From assembly GCF_034259325.1 (NCBI RefSeq), contig NZ_JAXIVS010000009.1, positions 358,952-422,951 on the forward strand: a DNA stretch of 64,000 nucleotides. The letters are read 5' to 3'. Made by a program: the position numbers and the translations under genes. This document shows, in pieces, positions 8,336 through 16,618 of the stretch. The first letter of the stretch is position 1, and the number at the start of each line of letters is the position of its first letter. The notes beneath the pieces were generated by a model. The model was given only the letters and a program-made list of their open reading frames with translations, had not been told where the DNA came from and made no database searches. The DNA comes from Hyalangium ruber (GTDB lineage: Bacteria; Myxococcota; Myxococcia; Myxococcales; Myxococcaceae).

Positions 8336-9375
8336 GCGTACGCCCTCCCGTCACGGTGCTCGTCATCGATGACTCGGCCCACAACCGCCGGATGTTGATC
8401 GAGCTGCTGGAGTCCGAGCCGGACATCCAGGTCCTCGACTGGGCGGGGGATGGAGAGGAGGGCCTGCGCAAGGTGGTGGATCTGCGGCCGGACGTGGTGA
8501 CGGTGGACCTGGAGATGCCTCGGCTGGGCGGGTACACGTTCCTTCGGCTGCTGCGGAACACGGCTCCCACGCCGGTCATCGTCATCTCCAGCTACTCGCA
8601 CAAGACGGACGTCTTCAAGGCGCTGGAGCTGGGGGCGTTCGACTTCATCGCCAAGCCGCAGAAGAGCACGGCGGACACGCGCGAGAGCCTGCGGTTGGAG
8701 CTGATGGAGAAGGTGCGGGCGGCGCGGATGGTGCGTCGGGGCAGCACCCCGCGGCGCGAGGCCCGCAAGCCGCCGGCTCCGCTGGAGACGCAGGAGTTGC
8801 CCTTCGTGGTGGCGGTGGCGGCGTCCACGGGCGGGCCGCCCGCGGTGCAGCGGCTGTTGGAGGCGCTCGCGGCGGAGCCCACGCCCTGCGTGCTCGTCTG
8901 CCAGCACATGCCGGCCCAGTTCACCCGGGCCTTCGCCGAGCGGCTGGATCGCATCGGCCCGTTCCACGTGACGGAGGCCTGCGAGGGGGACCGCATCGTC
9001 CCGGGCCATGTGTACATCGCCCCGGGCGGCCGCCACATGGTGCTGGCCGAGAAGGAGGGGCGCCTGGAGCTGAAGATCCCGGCGCAGGGGGGGAAGGACC
9101 GCTACGCGCCCTCGGCGGACCGGCTCTTCACGAGCGTGGCGAGGACGCTGGGCTCCAAGGCCCTGGCGGTGGTGCTCACGGGGATGGGCTCGGATGGGGC
9201 CGCGGGCGTCCGGGAGGTTCACCACGCGGGCGGGGAGGTCTGGGCGGAGTCGGAGGAGACGGCGGTGGTGTTCGGCATGCCCCAGGAGGCCATCGCCACC
9301 GGGGTGGTACGGCGGGTGCTGCCACTGGGGGAGATGGGCCCGGCGCTGGTGACGGCGGCCCGGCGTCGGCGCTGA
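8332..9375 (+). CDS. cheB: Chemotaxis response regulator / protein-glutamate methylesterase CheB
   Basis: The 347-residue two-domain CheB has an N-terminal receiver (D13/D14, phosphoacceptor D59 in TVDLEMP, K109) and a C-terminal methylesterase. The Ser-His-Asp catalytic triad is visible as S165 (AASTGG), H192 (CQHMP) and D288 (GMGSDGA). It reverses CheR methylation when phosphorylated by CheA. The receptor-docking pentapeptide seen in some CheBs is not evident. ATG 8332 overlaps the cheR stop. It is followed by a 53-bp gap with a weak hairpin and a possible internal promoter before the last CheY-like gene. Confidence 0.96.
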   Translation: MSVRPPVTVLVIDDSAHNRRMLIELLESEPDIQVLDWAGDGEEGLRKVVDLRPDVVTVDLEMPRLGGYTFLRLLRNTAPTPVIVISSYSHKTDVFKALELGAFDFIAKPQKSTADTRESLRLELMEKVRAARMVRRGSTPRREARKPPAPLETQELPFVVAVAASTGGPPAVQRLLEALAAEPTPCVLVCQHMPAQFTRAFAERLDRIGPFHVTEACEGDRIVPGHVYIAPGGRHMVLAEKEGRLELKIPAQGGKDRYAPSADRLFTSVARTLGSKALAVVLTGMGSDGAAGVREVHHAGGEVWAESEETAVVFGMPQEAIATGVVRRVLPLGEMGPALVTAARRRR

Positions 9376-9379
9376 ACAG

Positions 9380-9400
9380 GAAGCAGAGAGCGGCTTCTTT
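9380..9400 (+). terminator. Weak terminator-like hairpin after cheB
   Basis: GAAGC (9380-9384) pairs with GCTTC (9393-9397) across an 8-nt loop and is followed by TTTCT. The stem is only 5 bp, so termination would be partial. It lies between cheB and the final CheY-like gene, which has its own -10-like element (TATCTT, 9416-9421) 7 nt before the ATG. Confidence 0.3.
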
Positions 9401-9428
9401 CTGGAATCACGGTGATATCTTCGGGCCC

Positions 9429-9806
9429 ATGACGCAGATCCGGGCTCTCGTGGTGGACGACTCCCAGGCGATGCGGCGGAGCATCATGTTCGCGCTTCAG
9501 CGCCTCGGCGGAGTGGTCTGCGTCGAGGCGGCGGACGGGGCCGAGGGCCTCAAGAAGTTCACCCAGAGCAAGTTCGATCTGGTGCTCACCGACATCAACA
9601 TGCCGCTGATGGACGGGCTCAAGCTCATCAGCCACATCCGGCAGGCCTCCGAGCAGCGCGAGGTGCCCATCGTGGTCATCACCACGGAGGGGGCGGCGAT
9701 GGACCGGGAGCGAGCGATGGCGCTGGGGGCGAGCGCGTACCTCGTCAAGCCGGTGCAGTCCAAGGTGGTGCTGGACACGGTGAAGGACCTGCTCAAGCTG
9801 CACTGA
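9429..9806 (+). CDS. Single-domain CheY-like response regulator (second)
   Basis: A 125-residue stand-alone receiver with D10-D11, phosphoacceptor D55 (TDINMPLMDG), T85/T86 and K107. It is closely similar in motif spacing to the CheY-like protein at 1701, suggesting duplication within the cluster. The 53-bp gap after cheB contains a weak hairpin and TATCTT at 9416-9421, exactly 7 nt before the ATG, so the gene may also be transcribed separately and translated from a near-leaderless mRNA. There is no output domain, so it probably acts by binding an effector. Confidence 0.93.
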   Translation: MTQIRALVVDDSQAMRRSIMFALQRLGGVVCVEAADGAEGLKKFTQSKFDLVLTDINMPLMDGLKLISHIRQASEQREVPIVVITTEGAAMDRERAMALGASAYLVKPVQSKVVLDTVKDLLKLH

Positions 9807-9818
9807 TTCGGAGCCCTG

Positions 9819-10643
9819 GTGCCGCCCTCCGACATGACTCCTGCCGCTGACCCGGGCCCCGAGCCGGGAGGCCCGGTGGCGCCCGTGCTGGAGGTGGTGG
9901 CCCTGGAGAAGGCTTATGGCGCCCTGAAGGCGGTGCAGGGGCTGAGCTTCCAGGTGGCGCCGGGGGAGGTGTTGGGGTTGGTGGGGCCCAACGGAGCGGG
10001 GAAGACGTCCACGCTGCGGTGCCTGGCGGGCATCCTCCCGGTGTCCTCGGGGCGGGTGGTCGTGACGGGGCATGACGTGGCGGTGGCGCCGGTGGAGGCC
10101 AAGCGGGCCCTGGCGTTCCTGCCGGACGAGCCGCGCCTCTTCGAGTACCTTACGGTCTGGGAGCACCTGAACTTCGTCGCCCGGCTCTATGGCGTGGAGG
10201 GGTGGGAGGAGAAGGCGCGGGCGCTGCTCTCGGAGATGGAGCTGGTGGGCAAGGAGCGGGCGCTTCCGGGAGAGCTGTCGCGGGGCATGAAGCAGAAGCT
10301 GTCGATTGCGTGCGGCTTCCTGCACGAGCCGCGGCTGATCCTGCTGGACGAGCCGCTCACGGGGTTGGACCCCATCGGCATCCGGCGGATGAAGGCCTCC
10401 CTGCGGCAGCGAGCAGAGCACGGGGCGGCGCTGGTGCTGTCCTCTCATCTGCTGCCGCTGGTGGAGGAGCTGTGCCACCGCATCCTGGTCATCGCGGGAG
10501 GGCGCGCGGTGGCGCTGGGGACGCTGGCGGAGATCCGCGCGCGGATGAGCGGCGTGGACGACGGCAGCGCCTCGTTGGAGGAGCTCTTCGTTCGCATCAC
10601 CAGCGCCGGAGCGGATGAGCGGCCGGGGCCTGCCGGGCCGTGA
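9819..10643 (+). CDS. ABC transporter ATP-binding protein
   Basis: A cytoplasmic ATPase of an ABC-2-type exporter, 274 residues from GTG 9819. That start is supported by GGAG at 9810-9813 with 5-nt spacing; ATG 9834 is the alternative. Walker A is GPNGAGKTS, the signature region is GELSRGMKQKLSIACG (a common ABC-2 variant), and Walker B is LILLDEPLTGLDP, followed by the H-loop LSSHLLPLVEEL. It starts 12 bp after the CheY-like gene and overlaps the following membrane gene by 4 bp (GTGA), so the two make one transporter. Substrate unknown; co-transcription with the chemosensory genes is possible. Confidence 0.92.
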   Translation: MPPSDMTPAADPGPEPGGPVAPVLEVVALEKAYGALKAVQGLSFQVAPGEVLGLVGPNGAGKTSTLRCLAGILPVSSGRVVVTGHDVAVAPVEAKRALAFLPDEPRLFEYLTVWEHLNFVARLYGVEGWEEKARALLSEMELVGKERALPGELSRGMKQKLSIACGFLHEPRLILLDEPLTGLDPIGIRRMKASLRQRAEHGAALVLSSHLLPLVEELCHRILVIAGGRAVALGTLAEIRARMSGVDDGSASLEELFVRITSAGADERPGPAGP

Positions 10644-12352
10644 GCTTCCCTCGCGCGGTGGCGTTCCTCTGGTGGGCCTCGCTGCGCAACCGGGTGCGGC
10701 GGCAGATGCAGCGCCTGCGCCAGCCGAAGTACCTCGTCGGATTGTTGGTGGGTGGCGCCTACCTGTACGCGGTGCTGATTCGGCGGCTGAACTTCCGGGG
10801 CTCCATGGAGGTGGTGCCCCCGGAAGGGAGGATGTTCGCCGAGCTGCCACTGGCGGCCATGGCGCTGGCGACGCTGGGGGCCGCGTGGGCGTTCGGGCAG
10901 GACCGTCCCGCGCTCACGTTCTCGGAGGCGGAGGTTCAGCAGCTCTTCTCCGCGCCGGTGAGCCGGCGGGGGTTGTTGCACTACAAGCTGGCGCGCGGGT
11001 TGTTTGGGGCGTTGACGGGCGCCTTCTTCACCACGCTCTTCGTGGGCCGGGCGGTAAGCCCGCATCCCCTGCTGTTCTTCGTGGGGGCCACGGTGTCCCT
11101 GGCGATCGTGAACCTGCACGTGACCGCCGCCTCGTTCGTGCGCGTGCGGCTGGCGCGGCTCGGGTGGTTGGGGACGGCGCTCCGGTGGGCGGTCCTGGGA
11201 GGGCTGTTCGTGGCCCTGGGCCTGGCCAGCCACTCGGCGCTCGAGGCCCACCCGTTGCCTGTGGATACGCGGGGACAGACGGTGGTGCGGGACTGGCTGT
11301 ACGCGGTGTTGGAGGAGCCCGCGCTTCGGACCGTGCTGTGGCCGGGGAGGATGCTGGTGGCGCTGCCGATGGCCTCAGGGGTGGGGGAGTTCGTCCGTGC
11401 GCTGCCGCTCTCGCTGGGGCTGCTGTTGGCCCACTACCTGTGGGTCTCGGTGCTGATCGTGCCCTTCGAGGAGGCAGTGGTGGTGCGGGTCGAGGAGCGG
11501 GCTCGACTGCGGGGGCCTCGGATGGCGCGGGTCGGCAACTTCGTCCTGCGGCGGCCGTTCTTCCAGCTCGTGTCGCGGGGACGGCCCGAGGTGGCGCTGC
11601 TGTGGAAGAACCTGATCGCCGCGCGGCGGATAGGGGGGCCGGAGATCCTCCTCGTCCTGGCGTTGCTGGGGCTCGCCTTTCCCGTGGGCACGGCCTTCTT
11701 TGCCCCCGAGTCCCTGTCTTCGGTGCGCCAGATCATGGCGAGCGTCTACCTGTTCGTCGCGGCCATCCTCACGGTGTTCGGTCCGGTCTCCCTGCGCTCG
11801 GATCTGCGCATGGACTTGCCGAAGCTGGACCTGCTGCGGGCGATGCCGTTGACGGGGTCGCAGGTGGTGGCGGCCGAGCTGCTCGCGCCGGGGCTGTTGC
11901 TGGCGATCATGCAGTGGGTGCTGCTCGCCCTGGCGGTGGGGATGGCGCTCGGGGTGGACTTGCCCTGGGGCTCGGCGCTGTGGGTGGCGGGGGCATTGGG
12001 GGTGGCGCCGTTGCTGACGGCCCTGACCTTTGGGGGGCTGTTCGTCCAGAACGCCGCGGTGGTGCTCTTCCCCACGTGGCTACCGGCGGATGGCGAACGG
12101 GCGCGAGGCATTGAAGCGCTGGGCCAACGGGTGTTGACGCTGGCGGGCTCGTTGCTGGTGCTCGTGGGAGGGCTGGTGCCCGCAGTGCTGGTGGCGTCCC
12201 TGGTGGGCTTTGCCCTGGCGGGGTGGCTGGGGGTATGGGCGCTGCCCTTCGCGGGGCTCACGGCGGCGGCGGGGCTGTTCGCCGAGGTGTTGCTGGGGGT
12301 GGCGGCCCTCGGCAGGGCCTTCGACCGGATGGACGTGTCGAGTGAGCCGTAG
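10640..12352 (+). CDS. Putative ABC exporter membrane subunit
   Basis: A 570-residue polytopic membrane protein. It resembles the 'putative ABC exporter' family: a basic N-terminus LRNRVRRQMQRLRQPKYLVG, early conserved FSEAEVQQLFSAPVSRRGLLHYKL, and by eye about 10-12 hydrophobic segments. A central cytoplasmic stretch (about 275-330) holds GRPEVALLWKNL. It starts at GTG 10640, overlapping the ATPase stop, so it is the permease partner of that ATPase. Its stop at 12350-12352 lies one base from the end of a convergent gene, with no room for a separate terminator. Substrate unknown. Confidence 0.85.
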   Translation: MSFPRAVAFLWWASLRNRVRRQMQRLRQPKYLVGLLVGGAYLYAVLIRRLNFRGSMEVVPPEGRMFAELPLAAMALATLGAAWAFGQDRPALTFSEAEVQQLFSAPVSRRGLLHYKLARGLFGALTGAFFTTLFVGRAVSPHPLLFFVGATVSLAIVNLHVTAASFVRVRLARLGWLGTALRWAVLGGLFVALGLASHSALEAHPLPVDTRGQTVVRDWLYAVLEEPALRTVLWPGRMLVALPMASGVGEFVRALPLSLGLLLAHYLWVSVLIVPFEEAVVVRVEERARLRGPRMARVGNFVLRRPFFQLVSRGRPEVALLWKNLIAARRIGGPEILLVLALLGLAFPVGTAFFAPESLSSVRQIMASVYLFVAAILTVFGPVSLRSDLRMDLPKLDLLRAMPLTGSQVVAAELLAPGLLLAIMQWVLLALAVGMALGVDLPWGSALWVAGALGVAPLLTALTFGGLFVQNAAVVLFPTWLPADGERARGIEALGQRVLTLAGSLLVLVGGLVPAVLVASLVGFALAGWLGVWALPFAGLTAAAGLFAEVLLGVAALGRAFDRMDVSSEP

Positions 12353-12353
12353 C

Positions 12354-12863
12354 TCACTCGGAGAGCTTCGCGTACTTGCTCGCTTCCGAGAGTTGCTCCG
12401 ACTGGGGAAATACCTTGCGGGCCAACTCCGCCGTGCGTGCCGCCTCCTCGGTCTTCTCCAACTCACCCAGGGTTTCGATGAGCCCTGCCCAGGCTTCTTC
12501 GAGGCCTTCCAAGGCTTTCGAGACCGCCTCTCGATAAAGGGGCTCGGCGGCTTGGGGCGAATCCCGCACGACGCTCATGAAGCGAGCCATTCCGATAAGA
12601 GCCCCGGTCTCTCGTCCAGAGGCTTCGAGGGCGTGGCGCAGAACCTGTTCGACCTCATCGAAGAAGGTCGCTGGGTCCTGGACGCCCTCTTTGCCCCAGA
12701 GCATGGCCCTGCTCGAAACCAATAACCCTGGGACGAAGGCTGGGCAGCAGGCCTTCAGCTCCGCGAGGAGCTGCAACTGGCGGGGGCTCCCCCATTCCAG
12801 GCTTCTTGCTTCAGAGAGCATCTGCTGAAGCTCATGGGGTTTTGGGTGCATGAGGTCGCTCAC
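12354..12863 (-). CDS. Unrecognised helical (TPR-like) cytoplasmic protein
   Basis: A 169-residue protein without signal peptide or membrane segment. The sequence reads as a run of amphipathic helices with TPR/SEL1-like spacing (AAEPLYREAVSKALEGLEEAWAGLIETLGELEKTEEAARTAELA), ending SEASKYAKLSE. I do not recognise the family. The start is GTG at 12863, overlapping the TGA of the upstream lipoprotein gene (GTGA), so the two are translationally coupled. It ends one base from the ABC permease on the other strand. Composition is less extreme in GC than the neighbours (many gaa, aag and ctt codons), which could mean a lineage-specific or acquired pair. Confidence 0.7.
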   Translation of the reverse strand: MSDLMHPKPHELQQMLSEARSLEWGSPRQLQLLAELKACCPAFVPGLLVSSRAMLWGKEGVQDPATFFDEVEQVLRHALEASGRETGALIGMARFMSVVRDSPQAAEPLYREAVSKALEGLEEAWAGLIETLGELEKTEEAARTAELARKVFPQSEQLSEASKYAKLSE

Positions 12864-13315
12864 AGTTTCTGGAGGAGTCGAGAGTTGTCTTTCGCTACAT
12901 CCTTCAAGAGCTTCAGCGCGGTCTGAAGCTCCTTCTTGGTGGCGATGCTGAAGTCCCCTGCGTCGTACATCTTTTGGAGGTCGTGGCGGGTAAAGTCCTT
13001 GAGGCGGGAGGGGAAGCTGGGGACGCGCTGGAGTCGAGCGGGAATCTCGCCCAGCTTCATCGAGAGATCCGCGATCTGTCGTCGGAAGGCGGTAGCGGTC
13101 GCCTGTTCGACGAGGCCCGAAGCGGCGGAATCCGCGACGAGCGCTTCAGCCTCCGCGAATTGACCTTCGGAGATCAGGTGGGTGATCCGGGCCTCAGCAC
13201 TGTTGCGCCCGAAGCCTCCGCCGCCGCCGTCATCGACGTGAGCGCAGGCGAGCAGCAACTGGGCTCCGAGCAGGACCGCAAGGACCCATGGCGGTTGATG
13301 TAGGGGTGAGTTCAT
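12860..13315 (-). CDS. Unrecognised lipoprotein
   Basis: A 151-residue protein whose N-terminus is a clear lipoprotein signal: a hydrophobic stretch after MNSPLHQPP and a lipobox LLLAC near residue 24, followed by a glycine-rich linker (VDDGGGGGFG). The mature part is helical and charged, with DLQKMYDAGDFS and a C-terminal helix TALKLLKDVAKDNSRLL. ATG 13315 is chosen because it places the signal at the N-terminus; longer in-frame starts add about 60 residues of low-quality sequence. It is the first gene of a two-gene minus-strand operon and is divergent from leuS. No family recognised. Confidence 0.72.
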   Translation of the reverse strand: MNSPLHQPPWVLAVLLGAQLLLACAHVDDGGGGGFGRNSAEARITHLISEGQFAEAEALVADSAASGLVEQATATAFRRQIADLSMKLGEIPARLQRVPSFPSRLKDFTRHDLQKMYDAGDFSIATKKELQTALKLLKDVAKDNSRLLQKL

Positions 13316-13454
13316 CCCGATCGGAGGGTAGCTGGAGAACAGGGATTTCCCGCGCCGTCCCGGCTGTTTATCGGAGTCCACCGGCGAGGACCCCGGGCTC
13401 GCACAGGTGCAGTCCTGGCGACAGGGCGGGCCCTTGGAGCGGCTCCCGGGATGC

Positions 13455-13478
13455 CTCGCTTGTTGCTTAGGAAGCGAG
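13455..13478 (+). other. Perfect 7-bp inverted repeat in leuS leader
   Basis: CTCGCTT (13455-13461) and AAGCGAG (13472-13478) are perfect complements with a 10-nt loop, ending 24 nt before the leuS ATG. It may be an mRNA leader hairpin or a protein-binding palindrome. The 187-bp divergent space 13316-13502 should hold promoters for leuS and for the minus-strand lipoprotein. I did not find a convincing -35/-10 pair there. Confidence 0.35.
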
Positions 13479-13502
13479 CCTCCCATAAGAGGCGCAGCGA
13501 TC

Positions 13503-16001
13503 ATGGCGATGAACGAGCGTTACGAGCCGCAGGCGATTGAAGGCAAGTGGCAGACCCGCTGGGAAGAGGCGGGCGTTTTCCGGGCGGGCACCCGACCGGG
13601 AGCCCCCAAGAAATACATCCTCGAGATGCTGCCGTACCCCAGCGGCAAGATGCACATGGGGCACGTGCGCAACTACCTCATCGGGGACGTATACGCGCGC
13701 TACTTCCGGATGCGCGGCCACGACGTGCTCCACCCCATGGGCTGGGATGCCTTCGGCCTTCCCGCCGAGAACGCCGCCATCAAGGACGGCGTCCACCCGG
13801 CCGTGCGCACCCAGGAGAACATCGACTCCTTCAAGGCGGAGATCCGCTCGCTGGGTTACAGCTACGATTGGTCCCGCGAGGTCAACACCAGCCGGCCCGA
13901 GTACTACCGCTGGAACCAGTGGTTCTTCATCCAGATGCTGGAGCGTGGGCTGGTCTACCGCCGCTTCAGCAAGGTGAACTGGTGTACCGGCTGCCACACC
14001 GTCATCGCCAACGAGCAGGTGAAGGAAGGCGTGTGCGAGCGCTGCGACTCGCCGGTGGTGGACAAGGACATGCCCGAGTGGGCGTTCCGCATCACCAAGT
14101 ACTCCCAGGCGCTGCTGGACGGGTTGGACCAGCTCAAGGAGTGGCCCGAGCGCATCACCAGCATGCAGCGCAACTGGATCGGCCGCTCCGAGGGCGCCGA
14201 GGCCGACTTCGCCGTGAAGGGCAGTGACGAGAAGGTCCGCGTCTTCACCACCCGCATCGACACCGTATACGGCTGCACCTACGTGGTGCTGGCGCCGGAT
14301 CACAAGCTGGTGGCGAAGATCACCACGCCCGAGCGCCGCGCCGAGGTGGAGGCCTTCGCCACGAAGATGGCGGCCATCAACAAGATCGACCGCACGGCCG
14401 AGGGTGTCACCAAGGAGGGCGTCTTCACCGGCGCCTACGCCCTCAACCCGTTCACCGGCCAGCCGGTGCCCATCTGGATCGCCAACTTCGTGCTGTCCGA
14501 CTACGGCACGGGCGCGGTGATGAGCGTGCCGGCGCACGACGCGCGCGACTTCGAGTTCGCGCGCAAGTACAGCCTGCCCATCCAGGTCGTCATCCAGCCG
14601 GCCACGGGCGACAAGCTGCCCCCAGGCGACAAGCTGGAGGCCGCCTACACGGAGTATGGCGTGCTGGCGGACTCGGGCGAGTTCACCGGGCTCGCCTCCG
14701 AAGAGGCCCGCCGCAAGATGGCGGCGAAGCTGGAGTCCGAGGGCCGGGGCAAGTTCACGGTGACGTACCGCCAGAAGGACTGGGGCTTCAGCCGCCAGCG
14801 CTACTGGGGCACGCCCATCCCCATCGTCTACTGCGAGAAGTGCGACCCGGAGCGCAAGGGCATCCCCGTGCCCGTGGATCAGCTGCCCGTGCGCATGCCG
14901 GAGATCGACACCCAGGCGGTGCTCACCGGCAAGGGCGAGCCGCCCCTGGCGAAGGTCGCCTCGTGGGTGAACACCACCTGCCCGAAGTGCAACGGCCCCG
15001 CGCGCCGCGAGGCGGAGACGATGGATACCTTCGTCGACTCCACCTGGTACTACGCGCGCTACATTTCACCGCAGTACGACAAGGCGCCGTTCGATCCCGC
15101 CGAGGCCAAGCGCTGGCTGCCGGTAGACGTGTACGTGGGCGGCCCCGAGCACGCGGTGATGCACCTGCTGTACTTCCGCTTCTGGACCCGGGTGATGAAG
15201 GAACTGGGCCTGTCGCCGGTGGACGAGCCCGTCACGCGTCTGGTGACCCAGGGCATCGTGAACGGCTCGGACGGGCGGAAGATGTCCAAGCGCTGGGGCA
15301 ACTCGGTGGCGCCCGCCTCCATCGTGAAGAAGTACGGCGCCGATACCGCGCGCGCGTACGTGCTGTTCGCCGGTCCGCCGGAGCGCGACTTCGATTGGTC
15401 CGACGCCCAGGTGGAGGGCGCCTTCCGCTTCCTCAAGCGCGTGTGGACGCTGGCCGCCACCCACGAGGGCGTGGCGGGTGCCACGCACGCGGGCCCCTAC
15501 GAGGGCAAGGCGCTGGAGACGCGCCGCGCCGCGCACAAGTGCCTGAAGCGGGTGGGGGAGGCCATCGAGCGCCTGTCCTTCAACACCGCCATCGCCGGCA
15601 TCATGGAGTACATCAACGCGCTCTACGCGCTGGGTACCCCCGAGACGCCCGCGGAGAAGGCCGCCATGGCCGAGGCGATGCACGTGCTGGCCGTGGTGCT
15701 CACCCCGCTCACCCCCCACATCGCCGACGAGGTGGCCGAGGCTTACGGCTCCAAGACGTTCACCGTGAACCAGGAGTGGCCGGCCTTCGACCCCGCGCTC
15801 GTGGTGGATGACGAGATCCCCTACGCGGTGCAGGTCAACGGCAAGCTGCGCGCCGAGATCAAGGTGCCCGTGGACGCGGCCGAGGCGGACGTGCGCGCCG
15901 CGGCCGAGGCGGACGAGCGGGTGAAGGCGGCCATGGCTGGCAAGACGCTCCGCAAGTTCGTCTTCGTCCCGAAGCGACTGGTGAACTTCGTCGTCGGCTG
16001 A
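13503..16001 (+). CDS. leuS: Leucyl-tRNA synthetase
   Basis: Class I aminoacyl-tRNA synthetase that charges tRNA-Leu. Of its 832 residues, the HIGH-type motif HMGH lies near 53-56 (PYPSGKMHMGHVRN) and the KMSKS motif appears as GRKMSKRWGNS near 596. Two CxxC pairs (CTGC, CERC, around 160-182) form the zinc-binding insertion. The editing (CP1) domain has the threonine-rich VFTTRIDTVYG and the GTGAVMSVPAHD patch. ATG 13503 is preceded by AGAGGCG; ATG 13509 is the only close alternative. It heads leuS - zinc-ribbon protein - lptE, an order partly conserved in Deltaproteobacteria. Confidence 0.98.
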   Translation: MAMNERYEPQAIEGKWQTRWEEAGVFRAGTRPGAPKKYILEMLPYPSGKMHMGHVRNYLIGDVYARYFRMRGHDVLHPMGWDAFGLPAENAAIKDGVHPAVRTQENIDSFKAEIRSLGYSYDWSREVNTSRPEYYRWNQWFFIQMLERGLVYRRFSKVNWCTGCHTVIANEQVKEGVCERCDSPVVDKDMPEWAFRITKYSQALLDGLDQLKEWPERITSMQRNWIGRSEGAEADFAVKGSDEKVRVFTTRIDTVYGCTYVVLAPDHKLVAKITTPERRAEVEAFATKMAAINKIDRTAEGVTKEGVFTGAYALNPFTGQPVPIWIANFVLSDYGTGAVMSVPAHDARDFEFARKYSLPIQVVIQPATGDKLPPGDKLEAAYTEYGVLADSGEFTGLASEEARRKMAAKLESEGRGKFTVTYRQKDWGFSRQRYWGTPIPIVYCEKCDPERKGIPVPVDQLPVRMPEIDTQAVLTGKGEPPLAKVASWVNTTCPKCNGPARREAETMDTFVDSTWYYARYISPQYDKAPFDPAEAKRWLPVDVYVGGPEHAVMHLLYFRFWTRVMKELGLSPVDEPVTRLVTQGIVNGSDGRKMSKRWGNSVAPASIVKKYGADTARAYVLFAGPPERDFDWSDAQVEGAFRFLKRVWTLAATHEGVAGATHAGPYEGKALETRRAAHKCLKRVGEAIERLSFNTAIAGIMEYINALYALGTPETPAEKAAMAEAMHVLAVVLTPLTPHIADEVAEAYGSKTFTVNQEWPAFDPALVVDDEIPYAVQVNGKLRAEIKVPVDAAEADVRAAAEADERVKAAMAGKTLRKFVFVPKRLVNFVVG

Positions 16002-16014
16002 GCGGAGGCCCGCG

Positions 16015-16587
16015 GTGCCCACCGAGGTCCTCGTCATGTGCACGGGCTGCGGGCGACCGCAGCCGGCCCGCAAGGGCCCGTGCGTGGCGTGCGGGGTGGC
16101 ACTGCCGGACGCTCCGGTGCCCTCGGCCTCGGCACCCGAGCAGCCGTTCCTCTCCCTCGAGTGGCGCGGTGGGCGCACCCTGGTCGGCGTGGACCGTCGC
16201 CTGACGTACCGCGCGGACACGGCCTCCTCGCCCCTCGTCGTCGAGCTCGGCAACCTCCGGTCCGTGACGCTCGGCCGGCGCTTCCTCCTCGAGGCCCTGG
16301 CCGTCGTGCCGCTCGCCATCGTCCTGGCGCTGCTGCTGCCCTCCATGCGGCCGGTGGCGGCGGCGGCCTCGGGCCTCGCCCTGCTGGTGGCCGTGCTGTG
16401 GCGCCGCTACTTCCTGGTGCTGGGCTGGGCCCATGGCGGTGGCATCCGCTGGCCGCTCGGCACGGCGCGCCTCGGCTCCGCGCGGGCCTTGCGCATCGAT
16501 ACGGCCTGGGCGTCGGCGGCCCCTGCCCTGGCCTCGCGGGGAGTGAGCGTCCAGGAGGCTCCGGGCACGCTCGGCCCCCGTGCTTGA
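16015..16587 (+). CDS. Zinc-ribbon membrane protein of unknown function
   Basis: A 190-residue protein beginning at GTG 16015, 13 bp after leuS. A CxxC...CxxC zinc ribbon (CTGC, CVAC) occupies residues 9-27. A soluble stretch follows with alternating strands (SLEWRGGRTLVGVDRRLTYR), then two adjacent hydrophobic segments (about 95-135: LLEALAVVPLAIVLALLLP and ASGLALLVAVLWRR). The C-terminus is a short soluble domain. I do not recognise it. The position between leuS and lptE suggests an envelope-associated role, but that is inference only. The stop codon overlaps the -35 box of the lptE promoter. Confidence 0.72.
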   Translation: MPTEVLVMCTGCGRPQPARKGPCVACGVALPDAPVPSASAPEQPFLSLEWRGGRTLVGVDRRLTYRADTASSPLVVELGNLRSVTLGRRFLLEALAVVPLAIVLALLLPSMRPVAAAASGLALLVAVLWRRYFLVLGWAHGGGIRWPLGTARLGSARALRIDTAWASAAPALASRGVSVQEAPGTLGPRA

Positions 16588-16611
16588 CCGGATCGCGCGT
16601 CCCGCTAGTGT
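16584..16611 (+). promoter_or_regulatory. Sigma-70-type promoter of lptE, near-leaderless
   Basis: TTGACC (16584-16589), 16-bp spacer, TAGTGT (16606-16611), then 7 nt to the ATG at 16619. Transcription would start at or next to the start codon, giving a leaderless mRNA. There is no Shine-Dalgarno sequence in the 7-nt interval. Confidence 0.5.
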
Positions 16612-16618
16612 GGGCGCC

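Noticed and set aside
13316..13504. N-terminal extension of the minus-strand lipoprotein to 214 residues
   Set aside because: It would bury the lipoprotein signal internally and fill the whole leuS promoter region.
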